From Nocardiopsis_B mangrovi (lineage in GTDB: Bacteria > Actinomycetota > Actinomycetes > Streptosporangiales > Streptosporangiaceae): a stretch of DNA of 64,000 bases. The position numbers and the translations under genes are program-made. The stretch is taken from positions 372,001-436,000 of the forward strand of contig NZ_JBHSFQ010000002.1 in assembly GCF_042653925.1 (NCBI RefSeq), read 5' to 3'. Positions 1 through 8,732 of the stretch are shown piece after piece. Each line of letters begins with the position of its first letter. Position 1 is the first letter of the stretch. Below the pieces are notes generated by a model. It was not told the origin of the DNA. It did no database searches and saw only the letters and a list, made by a program, of their open reading frames with translations.

Positions 1-203
1 CCATCACCGGGCAGCTCACCATCGGCACCCCCGGGCTGGGCCGCGAGATCGACGTCGCCCGCTCCAGCGGGGCCGTCGAGCTGGTCTACGCCCTGATCGT
101 GGCCACCGGCGCCCTGGGCGTCGCCGTCAACACCGCCGTCCGCGCCCTGGAGCGCCGCCTGCTGCGATGGCACACCTCGGTCAGAGGGGAGACCCCGTTG
201 TGA
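1..203 (+). CDS. ABC transporter permease, C-terminal end (partial)
   Basis: The open frame enters from the left edge and stops at TGA 201-203. The visible 66 residues contain a hydrophobic segment (LVYALIVATGALGVAVNTAV) followed by a basic tail (ALERRLLRWH). This is the usual ending of SsuC/TauC-type permeases of nitrate/taurine/sulfonate importers. The stop overlaps the GTG start of the next permease (GTGA), so the two membrane subunits are translationally coupled and likely form a heterodimer. The matching substrate-binding protein is probably upstream, outside the window. Confidence 0.7.
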   Translation, partial: ITGQLTIGTPGLGREIDVARSSGAVELVYALIVATGALGVAVNTAVRALERRLLRWHTSVRGETPL

Positions 204-1036
204 GCGCGACCCCGGCGCACGTTCCCGGGCGGGTGCGCGGCCGCACGGCGGCGGCCCTGGCCCGCCGGGCCGCCGCGCGCGCCCTCCAGGCGCTGCTGCT
301 GCCCGTGCTGCTCATCCTCGCCTGGTGGTGGGGCAGCGCCGCATCCGGCAGCTTCTACCTGCCCACCCCCGCCGCCATCGCCACCACTTTCGGCGAGGTC
401 TGGTTCGGCGAGCGCTTCACCGGCGACGCCCTGCCCAGCATCGGGCGGCTGCTCACCGGGTTCGCGCTCGCCGCGGTCATCGGTGTCGGCCTCGGCCTCC
501 CGCTCGGCCTCTCGCCGCGGCTGCGCGCGCTGGCCGAACCGGTCCTGGAGTTCCTCCGCGCCATCCCGCCGCCCGTCCTGGTCCCGCTGCTGATGCTGCT
601 CGTCGGCGTCAACACCCCCATGCGGCTGGCCGTCATCGTCTCCGGGTGCGTCTGGCCCATCCTGCTCAACACCGTCGAAGGGGTCCGCGCGGTCGACCCG
701 GTGCTCGCCGACACCTGCCGCTGCTACGGCATACGCGGCCGGCGGCGGCTGACCACCCTGGTGCTGCGCTCGGCGAGCCCGCAGATCATGGCGGGGCTGC
801 GCCAGGGCCTGTCCATCGCGATCATCCTGATGGTCATCAGCGAGATGTTCGCCAGCAACAGCGGGCTCGGCTACACCGTCCAGGAGTTCCAGCGCGGCTT
901 CGCCATCCCCGAGATGTGGACCGGGATCGTCCTCCTGGGCCTGCTCGGCGTCGTGCTGTCGGCGCTCCTCGGCCTGGTGGAACGCCGGGTGCTCGCCTGG
1001 TACCACGGGCTGCGCGCCGCCGTCCGCGACGGCTGA
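200..1036 (+). CDS. ABC transporter permease, nitrate/taurine/sulfonate (SsuC/TauC) type
   Basis: This 278-residue inner-membrane subunit should form the translocation pore with the permease that precedes it. I chose GTG 200 because GGGGAG at about 186-191 sits just upstream and the start overlaps the previous stop. An upstream ATG at 167 would run through that gene. A basic N-terminus is followed by about six hydrophobic segments. The EAA-type loop is visible around VDPVLADTCRCYGIRGRRRL, where the ATPase docks. The protein ends in the typical short basic tail (RRVLAWYHGLRAAVRDG). It belongs to an operon with an ATPase, a benzoylformate-decarboxylase-like enzyme and an aldehyde dehydrogenase, so the cargo is probably an aromatic acid. 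That substrate is inference; the permease sequence does not reveal it. Confidence 0.85.
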   Translation: MSATPAHVPGRVRGRTAAALARRAAARALQALLLPVLLILAWWWGSAASGSFYLPTPAAIATTFGEVWFGERFTGDALPSIGRLLTGFALAAVIGVGLGLPLGLSPRLRALAEPVLEFLRAIPPPVLVPLLMLLVGVNTPMRLAVIVSGCVWPILLNTVEGVRAVDPVLADTCRCYGIRGRRRLTTLVLRSASPQIMAGLRQGLSIAIILMVISEMFASNSGLGYTVQEFQRGFAIPEMWTGIVLLGLLGVVLSALLGLVERRVLAWYHGLRAAVRDG

Positions 1037-1090
1037 GCCGCCCGCCCCCGCACGCCGCCCCGCCCACCGCCGTTCCACGAGGAGGCCGCC

Positions 1091-1903
1091 TTGCTCGACG
1101 TCACCGGATTGCGGAAGACCTACCGCGGCAGGGAGCGCGACGTCGAGGCCGTCCGCGACCTCACGTTCCGCATCGCGGAGGGCGAACTCGCCTGCCTGGT
1201 CGGCCCCTCGGGCTGCGGCAAGACCACCCTGCTCAAGTGCGTCGCCGGGCTGCTGGAGCCCACATCCGGCACCGTCCGGCTGGGCGGCCGGGCCGTCACC
1301 GGACCGCCGCCGGACATGGCCGTCGTCTTCCAGGAGTACGGCCGCAGCCTCTTCCCCTGGCTGACCGTCCGCGGCAACGTCGAGCTGCCCCTCAAGGAGA
1401 AGCGGCTGCCCCGGGACCGCCGCCGCGCCCTGGTCGCCGAGGCGCTGGAGGCGGTCGGCCTGGCCGGCGCCGGCGACCGCCACCCCTGGGAGCTGTCCGG
1501 CGGCATGCAGCAGCGCGTCGCCATCGCCCGCGCCATCGCCTACGAGCCGCGGGTGCTGCTCATGGACGAGCCGTTCGCCGCCGTCGACGCCCAGACCCGC
1601 GCCGACCTCGAAGACCTCATCCGCGCCCTGTGGCGGCGGTTCTCCATGACCGTCCTGTTCGTGACCCACGACATCGACGAAGCGGTCTACCTGGGACAGC
1701 GGGTGCTCGTGCTGTCGTCGTCGCCGACCGTCGTCCACGACGACATCGCCATCGACCTCCCCGGCGAGCGCGACCAGCTCACCACCCGCGCCGACCCCCG
1801 GTTCACCGAGCTGCGCGCCCGCATCTACGCCGACATCCGCCACGCCAAGCGCGGCCCAGCGCCCGGCGCCGCCACCGCCGGCGACGGGACGGCGCGCGCA
1901 TGA
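1091..1903 (+). CDS. ABC transporter ATP-binding protein, SsuB/TauB type
   Basis: This 270-residue cytoplasmic ATPase powers the importer encoded just upstream. Walker A is GPSGCGKT at about residues 38-45, the Q-loop is VVFQEYG near 79-84, the ABC signature LSGGMQQR is near 135-142 and Walker B VLLMDEP is near 155-161. A His switch follows (FVTHD). The start is TTG 1091, chosen because GAGGAGG lies 5-10 nt upstream and the protein then begins at the conserved first beta strand. The length is normal for the family. Its stop overlaps the ATG of the ThDP enzyme (ATGA), tying transport to catabolism in one transcript. Confidence 0.9.
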   Translation: MLDVTGLRKTYRGRERDVEAVRDLTFRIAEGELACLVGPSGCGKTTLLKCVAGLLEPTSGTVRLGGRAVTGPPPDMAVVFQEYGRSLFPWLTVRGNVELPLKEKRLPRDRRRALVAEALEAVGLAGAGDRHPWELSGGMQQRVAIARAIAYEPRVLLMDEPFAAVDAQTRADLEDLIRALWRRFSMTVLFVTHDIDEAVYLGQRVLVLSSSPTVVHDDIAIDLPGERDQLTTRADPRFTELRARIYADIRHAKRGPAPGAATAGDGTARA

Positions 1904-3537
1904 CGGCGGCCGGGGGGACGGGCCGCACCGTCCGCGACGCGACGCTCGACGTCCTGCGCGAATTCGGCCTCACCACCCTCTTCACCAACCCGGGCTCGAC
2001 CGAGATCCCCTTCCTCACCGACCTCCCCGACGACATCCGGCCGGTCCTCGCCCTGCACGAGGGCTCGGTCGTGGGCATGGCGACCGGCTGGGCGATCGCC
2101 CGCGGCGGCCCCGCCCTCGTCCAGCTGCACACCACCGCGGGCCTGGGCAACGCGGTGGGCGCGCTGGCCACCGCGCGGGCGAACCGGGCGCCCCTGGTCG
2201 TGCTCGTCGGCCAGCAGGACCGCCGCCACCTCGCCACCGAGCCCTTCCTCGCCGGGCGCCTGCGCGGCCTGGCCGGCGACTACCCCGTGGGCACCGACGA
2301 GCCCGCCACCGCCCAGGACGTGCCCGGTGCCGTCGCCCGCGCCCACCACGCCGCCGTGCACGGCCGGGGCCCGGCGCTGGTGATCGTCCCGGTCGACGAC
2401 TGGGCCCGGCCCGCCGCAGACGGCGCGGAGCGCGCGGCGGCGTCCCGGGTCGCGCGCGGCGCCGCCGCGGACCCCTCCGGCCCGGCGGAGATCGCCGCGC
2501 TCATCGACACCGCGGCCGCGCCCGCTCTGGTGACCGGCGCCGGGACCGACACCGGCGACGGCTGGGCCGCCCTCGTCGCGCTCGCGGAACGCATCGGCGC
2601 CCCGGTCCACCAGGAGAGCTTCGGCGCCCGCGCGGGGTTCCCCCAGGACCACCCGCTGTTCGCCGGCATCCTGCCCGCCGACCGGCCGGGGCTGCGCGCG
2701 GCGCTGGCCGGGCACGACGCCGTCGTGGCCGTGGGCGCTCCGGTGTTCCGCCAGTACATGTTCGCCGAAGGGCCGCTGGTGGAGCCGGGCACCCGGCTCG
2801 CGCTGCTCACCGACGACCCCGCCGAAGCCCACCGCAGCCCGGTCGAACTGGCGGTGCTCGGACCCCTCCCGGCGGCCCTGCGCGCCGTCACCGAGCGGGT
2901 CCGCGCGCGCGAGCCCCGGCCCTCGGCGGGGGAGGACCGGCCGGGGGCCCAGGCGGCCGCCGCCCCGCCCGCAGGGGGCGGCGGGCCGCTGCCGCCCGCG
3001 CACGTCTTCGCCGAGCTGGCCCGGCGGGCGCGCCCCGACACCGTGATCGTCGAGGAGACCCCCTCCAGCCGCCCCGACCTGCACCGCCACCTCCCCGCCC
3101 GGCGCCCCCTGGGCTTCCTCTCCGCGGCCATGGGCGGGCTGGGGTTCGCGCTGCCCGGCGCCATCGGCGTGCGCATGGCCCGTCCCGACCGCCCCGTCAT
3201 CGCCGTCGTGGGCGACGGATCCTGCCTCTACCAGGTCCAGGCGCTGTGGAGCGCCGCCCACTACCGCGCCGGCGTGCTCGTCGCCGTCCTGTCCAACGGG
3301 TGCTACGCCGTCATGGACCGCCTGGCCGAGCGTGCGGGCGGCAAACCGTCCTGGCCGCCGTTCGAGGAGGTGTCGGTGGCCGCTCTCGCCCGGGGGCTGG
3401 GCTGCACCGCGCGACGCGTGACGACCCACGCCGAACTGACCGACGCGCTCGACGCGATCCTGCCCGCCCTGCACGACCGCCGCGACCCGGTGCTCCTGGA
3501 CATCGCCGTCGCGACCGACGCCTCCTTCCAGCCGTGA
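1900..3537 (+). CDS. ThDP-dependent decarboxylase, benzoylformate decarboxylase-like
   Basis: 545 residues with the three domains of the ThDP/acetolactate-synthase superfamily. The N-terminal Pyr domain carries the benzoylformate decarboxylase landmarks NPGSTEIPFL (Ser33), ALHEGSVVGMATG (Glu54, the cofactor-activating Glu) and VQLHTTAGLGNA (His77). These correspond to Ser26, Glu47 and His70 of Pseudomonas MdlC. The C-terminal PP domain has the GDGS...N metal/diphosphate motif (VVGDGSCLYQ...VLSNGCYAVMD). The expected reaction is phenylglyoxylate to benzaldehyde plus CO2, which fits the adjacent aldehyde dehydrogenase. A related aryl-2-oxoacid decarboxylase or benzaldehyde lyase role cannot be excluded. 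It starts four bases inside the preceding ATPase gene. Confidence 0.75.
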   Translation: MTAAGGTGRTVRDATLDVLREFGLTTLFTNPGSTEIPFLTDLPDDIRPVLALHEGSVVGMATGWAIARGGPALVQLHTTAGLGNAVGALATARANRAPLVVLVGQQDRRHLATEPFLAGRLRGLAGDYPVGTDEPATAQDVPGAVARAHHAAVHGRGPALVIVPVDDWARPAADGAERAAASRVARGAAADPSGPAEIAALIDTAAAPALVTGAGTDTGDGWAALVALAERIGAPVHQESFGARAGFPQDHPLFAGILPADRPGLRAALAGHDAVVAVGAPVFRQYMFAEGPLVEPGTRLALLTDDPAEAHRSPVELAVLGPLPAALRAVTERVRAREPRPSAGEDRPGAQAAAAPPAGGGGPLPPAHVFAELARRARPDTVIVEETPSSRPDLHRHLPARRPLGFLSAAMGGLGFALPGAIGVRMARPDRPVIAVVGDGSCLYQVQALWSAAHYRAGVLVAVLSNGCYAVMDRLAERAGGKPSWPPFEEVSVAALARGLGCTARRVTTHAELTDALDAILPALHDRRDPVLLDIAVATDASFQP

Positions 3538-3650
3538 ACCCCCGAAGAACCCCGTGACGCCGGCCGCCCGCCCCCGGCGGGCGGCCGGGAGACGATCCGC
3601 CGCGCCCGGCCACGGCCGGACCGCACAGCGAACGACCTACGGAGCACTCC

Positions 3651-5108
3651 ATGGCCCTGCTGAACGACGAATGGAACGGCGCGGTCTTCACCGGCGCCTG
3701 GACGCCCGCCCGGGGCGGGGACGCGGCGGTGACCGCCCCCGCGACCGGCGCGGAGATCGGCCGCATCGGGTCCGCCGGCGCCGAGGACGTCGCCGCCTCG
3801 TCCGGGGCGGCCGCCGCCGCCCAGCGCGCGTGGGCGGCGGCCTCCTTCGAGGAGCGGGCGGCCGTCCTGCGCCGCGCCGGGGCACTGCTGGAGGAGCACC
3901 GCGACGAGATCGCCGGCTGGCTGGTGCGCGAGGCCGGGTCCGCCCGGGGCAAGGCGGGGTTCGAAGCGCACCTGGCCGCCACCGAGGCCTACGAGTCGGC
4001 CGCCCTCGCCTCCCAGCCGGCCGGCGAGGTCCTGCGCTCCGGCAAACCGCGGCTCAGCCTCGCCCGCCGGGTGCCGGCCGGCGTGGTCGGCGTCATCGCC
4101 CCGTTCAACTTCCCGCTCATCCTGGGCCTGCGCTCGACCGCCCCCGCCCTGGCGCTGGGCAACGCCGTGGTCCTCAAGCCCGACCCGCGCACCGCGGTCA
4201 GCGGCGGAGCGGTCATCGCCGAGGTCTTCCGCGCGGCGGGGCTGCCCGACGGCGTGCTGCACGTCCTGCCCGGCGGCGCCGAGGCCGGCGAGCGCCTGGT
4301 CGCCGACCCGCGCGTGCGGATCATCTCCTTCACGGGCTCCACCGCGGCCGGGCGCCGGGTCGCGGAGGCCGCCGGCCGCCATCTCAAGCGCGTCCACCTG
4401 GAACTGGGCGGGAACTCCCCGCTCATCGTGCTGGACGACGCCGACCCCGACCGCGCCGCCTCCGCCGGCGCTTGGGGATCGTTCCTGCACCAGGGCCAGA
4501 TCTGCATGACCACCGGGCGCCACATCGTCCACGAGTCCATCGCCGACGCCTACATCGAGCGGCTCGCGGCCAGGGCCGAGGCCCTGCCGGTCGGCGACCC
4601 CGAGCGCGACGAGGTCGCCCTCGGGCCGGTCATCGACACCGGCCAGCGCGACCGGATCCACGCGCTCGTGACCGCCAGCGTCGGGGCGGGCGCCGAGGTC
4701 CGCGCGGGCGGCACGTTCGACGGGCTGTTCTACCGGCCCACCGTGCTCGACAGGGTCACCCCCGACGCCCCGGCGTTCGGCGACGAGGTCTTCGGCCCCG
4801 TCGCCCCGGTCATCCGCTTCGCCACCCTCGACGAGGCGGCCGCGATCGCCTCGGCCTCCGACTACGGGCTGTCCCTGGGCATCCTCACCGGCAACCCGAT
4901 GCGCGGCCTGGAACTGGCCGACCGCATCCCCTCGGGCATCGTGCACATCAACGACCAGACCGTCGACGACGAGGCCGTGGCCCCCTTCGGCGGCGTCGGC
5001 GCGTCGGGAACCGGCGCCCGGTTCGGCGGCACCAGAGCCAACATCGAGGCGTTCACCGAGACCCAGTGGGTGACCATGCAGAGCGAGATCGAACGCTACC
5101 CGTTCTGA
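3651..5108 (+). CDS. Aldehyde dehydrogenase, probably benzaldehyde dehydrogenase
   Basis: 485 residues of the NAD(P)+-dependent ALDH superfamily. Visible landmarks are the substrate-anchoring segment APFNFPLILGLRS (about 150-162), the nucleotide loop FTGSTAAGRRV (228-237), the general base Glu251 in LELGGNSPLIV and the nucleophile Cys285 in HQGQICMTTGR. The C-terminal PFGGVGASGTGARFGG motif is also present. It is 113 nt downstream of the decarboxylase and would oxidise the aldehyde made there (benzaldehyde to benzoate), completing a mandelate/phenylglyoxylate-type route. No mandelate dehydrogenase or benzoate genes are in view. Two strong hairpins follow the stop. Confidence 0.85.
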   Translation: MALLNDEWNGAVFTGAWTPARGGDAAVTAPATGAEIGRIGSAGAEDVAASSGAAAAAQRAWAAASFEERAAVLRRAGALLEEHRDEIAGWLVREAGSARGKAGFEAHLAATEAYESAALASQPAGEVLRSGKPRLSLARRVPAGVVGVIAPFNFPLILGLRSTAPALALGNAVVLKPDPRTAVSGGAVIAEVFRAAGLPDGVLHVLPGGAEAGERLVADPRVRIISFTGSTAAGRRVAEAAGRHLKRVHLELGGNSPLIVLDDADPDRAASAGAWGSFLHQGQICMTTGRHIVHESIADAYIERLAARAEALPVGDPERDEVALGPVIDTGQRDRIHALVTASVGAGAEVRAGGTFDGLFYRPTVLDRVTPDAPAFGDEVFGPVAPVIRFATLDEAAAIASASDYGLSLGILTGNPMRGLELADRIPSGIVHINDQTVDDEAVAPFGGVGASGTGARFGGTRANIEAFTETQWVTMQSEIERYPF

Positions 5109-5164
5109 CCGCGACCGCTCGGGGGCCGTCCGGCAGACGGCCGGCCGAGACCCGGACGCCTCGG

Positions 5165-5190
5165 CCCCGTGCCCAGTGCGGGGCACGGGG
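5165..5190. terminator. Hairpin downstream of the aldehyde dehydrogenase
   Basis: A perfect 10-bp inverted repeat (CCCCGTGCCC / GGGCACGGGG) with a 6-nt loop lies 56 nt after the stop of the catabolic operon. It has no U-tract, as is common in GC-rich actinomycetes. It sits between convergent genes and could act in both directions. Confidence 0.6.
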
Positions 5191-5291
5191 GCGGCACGGC
5201 GCCCAGCGGTGTGGGCGGGGCGGCGGGGGCGGCCGCGTGCGTGCGCATCGTTCATCGGCGGTCGCTCAGGAGCGGTTCGCCAGGCGGCCCG

Positions 5292-5320
5292 CTGCCGGAC
5301 CGGGCGCGCCGGTCCGGCAG
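5292..5320. terminator. Second strong hairpin between convergent genes
   Basis: A perfect 12-bp stem (CTGCCGGACCGG / CCGGTCCGGCAG) with loop GCGCG. It lies 157 nt beyond the 3' end of the minus-strand binding-protein gene and is the likely bidirectional backstop. The remainder of 5109-5476 shows no coding signal. Confidence 0.55.
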
Positions 5321-5476
5321 GGCCGTGCGGGGGCCGGAGTCCGGCCGGGGCGGGCACGCCGGCGGCCGGCGGCCGCGTGCGCGTGCGCGGCTCACCGCCG
5401 GGACGGACCGCGCCGCCTCCGGCGCACCGACGGGGCGCGGGCGGCCGACGCCCTTCGGCGCCGGGGCGGACGGGCG

Positions 5477-7018
5477 TCAGTCGAGGTCGGCCTGGACCTC
5501 GCGCGCCGCATCGGCCATGGCGGACGCGACCTCGGCGGGGTCGGCGCCGTCGATGAGCGGGCCGACCTCGCGGGAGAGTGTGTCACGCACGGCCAGCGTG
5601 CCCGCGAACACCGCGTGCTCGGTGCCGAACCCCCAGCGGTCGATGGACTGGGCGCCGTCGGCGAGGCCCCGCACGGCCGCCTCGTCGTAGAGGTCCGTCA
5701 GCGGGACGCGCGTACCCGCGGCCTCACCGGTGCGCAGCTCGGACCAGCCCTCCGCGAACGCGGCGGGCTCCCGCGGCGTCCCCGCGCGCATGGGGACCCT
5801 GCCCTCGGGCGAGACCGCCAGCGATTCCAGGTAGCCGTCGCCGAGCAGGAACTCGATGAACGCGCGCGCGTCGGCGGTGTCGGCCCCGCGCGGAACCCCG
5901 AGGTTGAGGGTCTGCCCGTACCGGGCCCCCGGTGCGGCACCGGGGCCATCGGCGCCCTGGGCGTCCTCCGTACCCTCGGGGCTCTCCGCACCGGCCGCGC
6001 CTTCGGTGCCCTCGGAGCCCCCGGCGCCTTCGGGACCCGCCGCGGCGCCGCGCTCTTCGGAGCCGCCGATGACCGCGGTGAACCCGGAGTTCTCGGCCAG
6101 GAACGCGGGGTCGTCGGCGCACTCGTCGCACGTCGTGGGGGAGCCGGGGACCAGATCGGCCAGCTCGTCGACGATGTCGGGCCCGCCGAGCAGCATCGCG
6201 CTCTCCCCGGCCAGATACGCGTCCCGCGCGGTGCGCGCGTCCTGTTCCGCGCCGGCCGACACCGCCGCCATCCGCTGGTAGTCGCCGAGCGCGCCCACAC
6301 ACCCCCGGGCGTCCAGCGCGACGGCGCCGTCGCGGCCGACCAGCGGGCAGTCGCGGGCCAGCAGCAGCGCCTCCAGGGTCTGGGTGGTGAACGGATCCCC
6401 CGGCCGGGTGCCGAGCGCGATCCCGGTGACGCCGTCGGTGTCGATGCGCTCGGCGGCGTCGGCGATCTCCGTGGTCGTGGCGGCCGCGCCCGGCGGTCGC
6501 ACCCCGGCCGCCTCGAACATGTCGGTCCGGTACACGAGCACCTGGCCCCAGCCGTCGCTGGGCACCGCGACCGGGCCGTCATCGCCCGCGGTCACCATCT
6601 CCAGAGCGCGCTCATTGAAGGTCTCGGGGCCGAGCTCGTCCAGCACGGCGCCCGCCGCGGCCGGGTCCAGGAGGCCCGGGCGCATCCAGGCCGCCGCCTG
6701 CTCCGCGGTCGCCAGCACGACGTCGGGCACGTCCCCGGCCTCGGCGCCGACCTCCAGCGCCGGGCCCTGGTCGGCCGCCTCCATCGGGACCACGTCGACC
6801 TCGATACCGGTCTCCTCGGTGAACCGCGCCGCGGTCTCCTCCTGCTGGGCGAGCCGGTCCGGTGTGACGTGCGGGGTCCAGAACGTCAGGACGTCGGCCC
6901 TCCTCTCGCCGTCGTCGGGCGTGCACGCCGTCAGGGACAGCAGAAGCGCGGCCGCCAGCGCCGGCGCGGCGCGGCTCGCGGTGGACTCGAACACCGTCAC
7001 GGTCACCTCGGGGATCAC
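5477..7018 (-). CDS. Extracellular solute-binding lipoprotein (family 1, sugar type), orphan
   Basis: Up to 513 residues. A hydrophobic signal with lipobox LTAC (Cys32 in the longest reading) predicts a lipid-anchored protein that captures solute for an ABC importer. The N-terminal half has the MalE-like pattern (VLTFWTPHVT... then EETGIEVDVVPME). The start is uncertain: GTG 7018 has no clear ribosome site, while in-frame GTGs at 7000 and 6994 follow a GAGGTGA motif and give a more usual signal length. A low-complexity stretch of about 45 Gly/Ala/Glu residues, encoded around 5930-6060, interrupts the C-terminal domain. No permease or ATPase genes adjoin it, so it must use a shared or distant transporter. 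Confidence 0.75.
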   Translation of the reverse strand: MIPEVTVTVFESTASRAAPALAAALLLSLTACTPDDGERRADVLTFWTPHVTPDRLAQQEETAARFTEETGIEVDVVPMEAADQGPALEVGAEAGDVPDVVLATAEQAAAWMRPGLLDPAAAGAVLDELGPETFNERALEMVTAGDDGPVAVPSDGWGQVLVYRTDMFEAAGVRPPGAAATTTEIADAAERIDTDGVTGIALGTRPGDPFTTQTLEALLLARDCPLVGRDGAVALDARGCVGALGDYQRMAAVSAGAEQDARTARDAYLAGESAMLLGGPDIVDELADLVPGSPTTCDECADDPAFLAENSGFTAVIGGSEERGAAAGPEGAGGSEGTEGAAGAESPEGTEDAQGADGPGAAPGARYGQTLNLGVPRGADTADARAFIEFLLGDGYLESLAVSPEGRVPMRAGTPREPAAFAEGWSELRTGEAAGTRVPLTDLYDEAAVRGLADGAQSIDRWGFGTEHAVFAGTLAVRDTLSREVGPLIDGADPAEVASAMADAAREVQADLD

Positions 7019-7233
7019 TGGGTGGGGGGTGCGCCCGCTGCCGGGGACACGGCGGGGGCGCGGCGCGCGACCGGCAGAGGGGACGAACCGGACGCGTTCG
7101 ATGCATCATGCCGGGTTCCCGCGCGCGCGGCCAATCGGCGGGGCGGCGCCGCCGGGGGCACCGGGGGTGGCGCCGTGGTCGGTGCCGCGGACGGTGCCGG
7201 GGCCGCGCCGGGCGCGCGCCGGCAGCGTGCGGA

Positions 7234-7728
7234 TCAGCCTAGGAGGTGGGCGTTGACGTCGCGGACCGGACCGGCCAGCTCGGGGACCTCGACCACGGTG
7301 CGGCCGGCCGCCCGCAGCCGTTCGGCGCCGTCGCAGTCCACGAAGAGCACGGGCTCCCGCCAGGCGAACACCACGCGCGGGATCGGTGTGGTCAGGATCA
7401 GGTCGGTGCACGTGAGGGGGCGCGACGCGCGCTTGCCGCAGGGTTCCAGCGAGCTGTAGACGGTGGCGGTGCGCAGGCGCGGATCGGCGCCGTCCAGGGT
7501 GCGCAGCGCCGCCTCCTCGGCGTGGTCGTGCGGGTCGTCGCGGCGCGAGTAGCCATCGGCGAGGACGGTTCCGTCGGCGCCCACCACGATCGCCCCCACG
7601 CAGAACGCGCTCGGAGAGGGCGTGCAGGCGCGCGACAGGTCGACGGCGGCGCGCAGCCAATCGAGGTCGGCGGGGGCCGCCTGCGCACCCGTTCCCGGGG
7701 CGGTGCGGGGACCGCCTCCGGCGGTCAC
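7234..7728 (-). CDS. Zinc-dependent deaminase, RibD N-domain-like
   Basis: 164 residues of the cytidine/dCMP-deaminase fold. The zinc site is complete: His69-Ala-Glu71 (DHAEEAALR) and PCGKR...CTDL (Cys97 and Cys107). This arrangement matches the deaminase half of RibD, which deaminates 2,5-diamino-6-ribosylamino-pyrimidinone phosphate. The spacing in the Cys motif is longer than in plain cytidine deaminases, so RibD-like chemistry is favoured. Its ATG overlaps the stop of the upstream reductase gene by 4 nt, so the pair behaves like a RibD split in two, in reversed order (reductase first). Whether it serves riboflavin or another pteridine/pyrimidine pathway is not visible here. Confidence 0.75.
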   Translation of the reverse strand: MTAGGGPRTAPGTGAQAAPADLDWLRAAVDLSRACTPSPSAFCVGAIVVGADGTVLADGYSRRDDPHDHAEEAALRTLDGADPRLRTATVYSSLEPCGKRASRPLTCTDLILTTPIPRVVFAWREPVLFVDCDGAERLRAAGRTVVEVPELAGPVRDVNAHLLG

Positions 7729-8411
7729 GCGGCGTCCGCGCGCAGGTAGCGGAGGACGGCGATATCGCCGACGGCGCGCGTCTGCGCGAGCCGCAGCGGC
7801 GCGCCGGGCCCGTTGGCGAACGCGCCGGGGCCGGTGAACCGGGGGGCGCCGGGCTCCCCGATGAAGAACGGGGCGATGGCGAGGCGCAACTCGTCGGCCA
7901 GGCCCGCGGTCAGGAAGAGCGTGTGCACCCGGGTGCCGCCCTCCACCAGGAGGCGCCGGACGCCGCGGAGGGCGAGGTCGGCGAGGATCCGCTCGGGGCG
8001 GAGCGGATCGCCGGCGTCGGCCACCTCGGTGCCGGGCAGGGCGGACAGTCGGGTCCGGGCCTTCTCCAGAGCGGAGCCGCCCGTGTAGACGACCTTGCCG
8101 GCGTCGCCGGTGGTGAAGAACCGGGCATCGGGGTCGAGGTCCCCGCTCGCGCTGAGCACCACCTTGACCAGGTCGCCGGTGCGCCCTTCGGCGATACGCC
8201 GGCGGCGGCGCTCGGCGGAGCGCACGAGCAGCCGGGGGTCGTCGCTGCGCAGCGTTCCCGCTCCGACGAGGATGGCGTCGCAGTCGGCGCGGAGCGCGTC
8301 GACCTCGTCGAAGTCGGCGGTGTTCGACAGCCGCAGCCGGTCGGGCCCGGTGTCGTCGATACAGCCGTCGAGCGACATCGCGCAGCTCAGGATGGTGTAG
8401 GGCCGGTCCAT
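7725..8411 (-). CDS. Pyrimidine reductase, RibD C-domain family
   Basis: 228 residues beginning MDRPYTILSCAMSLDGCID, the hallmark opening of the RibD_C/DHFR-like reductase family. Further motifs are DAILVGAGTLRSDDPRL and the NADPH-binding LLVEGGTRVHTLFL. I chose ATG 8411 because the conserved fold starts immediately there; an upstream start at 8537 would add an unrelated Arg-rich leader. The family reduces the ribosyl side chain of the deaminated pyrimidine in flavin synthesis, using NADPH. It overlaps the deaminase gene (ATGA), implying coupled expression and probably a complex. The 228-aa length is normal for stand-alone family members. Confidence 0.8.
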   Translation of the reverse strand: MDRPYTILSCAMSLDGCIDDTGPDRLRLSNTADFDEVDALRADCDAILVGAGTLRSDDPRLLVRSAERRRRRIAEGRTGDLVKVVLSASGDLDPDARFFTTGDAGKVVYTGGSALEKARTRLSALPGTEVADAGDPLRPERILADLALRGVRRLLVEGGTRVHTLFLTAGLADELRLAIAPFFIGEPGAPRFTGPGAFANGPGAPLRLAQTRAVGDIAVLRYLRADAA

Positions 8412-8732
8412 GCCCGCCACCCTAGCGCCGCGGCCCGGTAGGCGCGCCGCGCCTGCGCCGCCGGCGGGCGGGATGCGGCGAGGCGACACGCGCGATTGGT
8501 ATGACACGCACCCGACTAGCCCAGTGCGATCGCGCATGTACTGACCCGGCTATCCGGCCCCGCGCCCCTATCGTGCCATAGACGCGGTGTCCCGACCGTT
8601 CTCTGGCGTATTCGCCGGATCGGGGCCATCGGCGGGCCTCGATCGGCCGGGAGCCGATGTGTGATCCTGGCGGGGCACACGCGCGGCGGCGCCCGGGAGT
8701 CCCGCGCGGGCCCGTCCACGAGGAGCGGCACC

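Noticed and set aside
86..1843. Very long open frame on the minus strand opposite the ABC transporter genes
   Set aside because: Arg/Gly/Asp-rich, no domain pattern, and perfectly antisense to two well-supported genes. High GC third positions create such frames.
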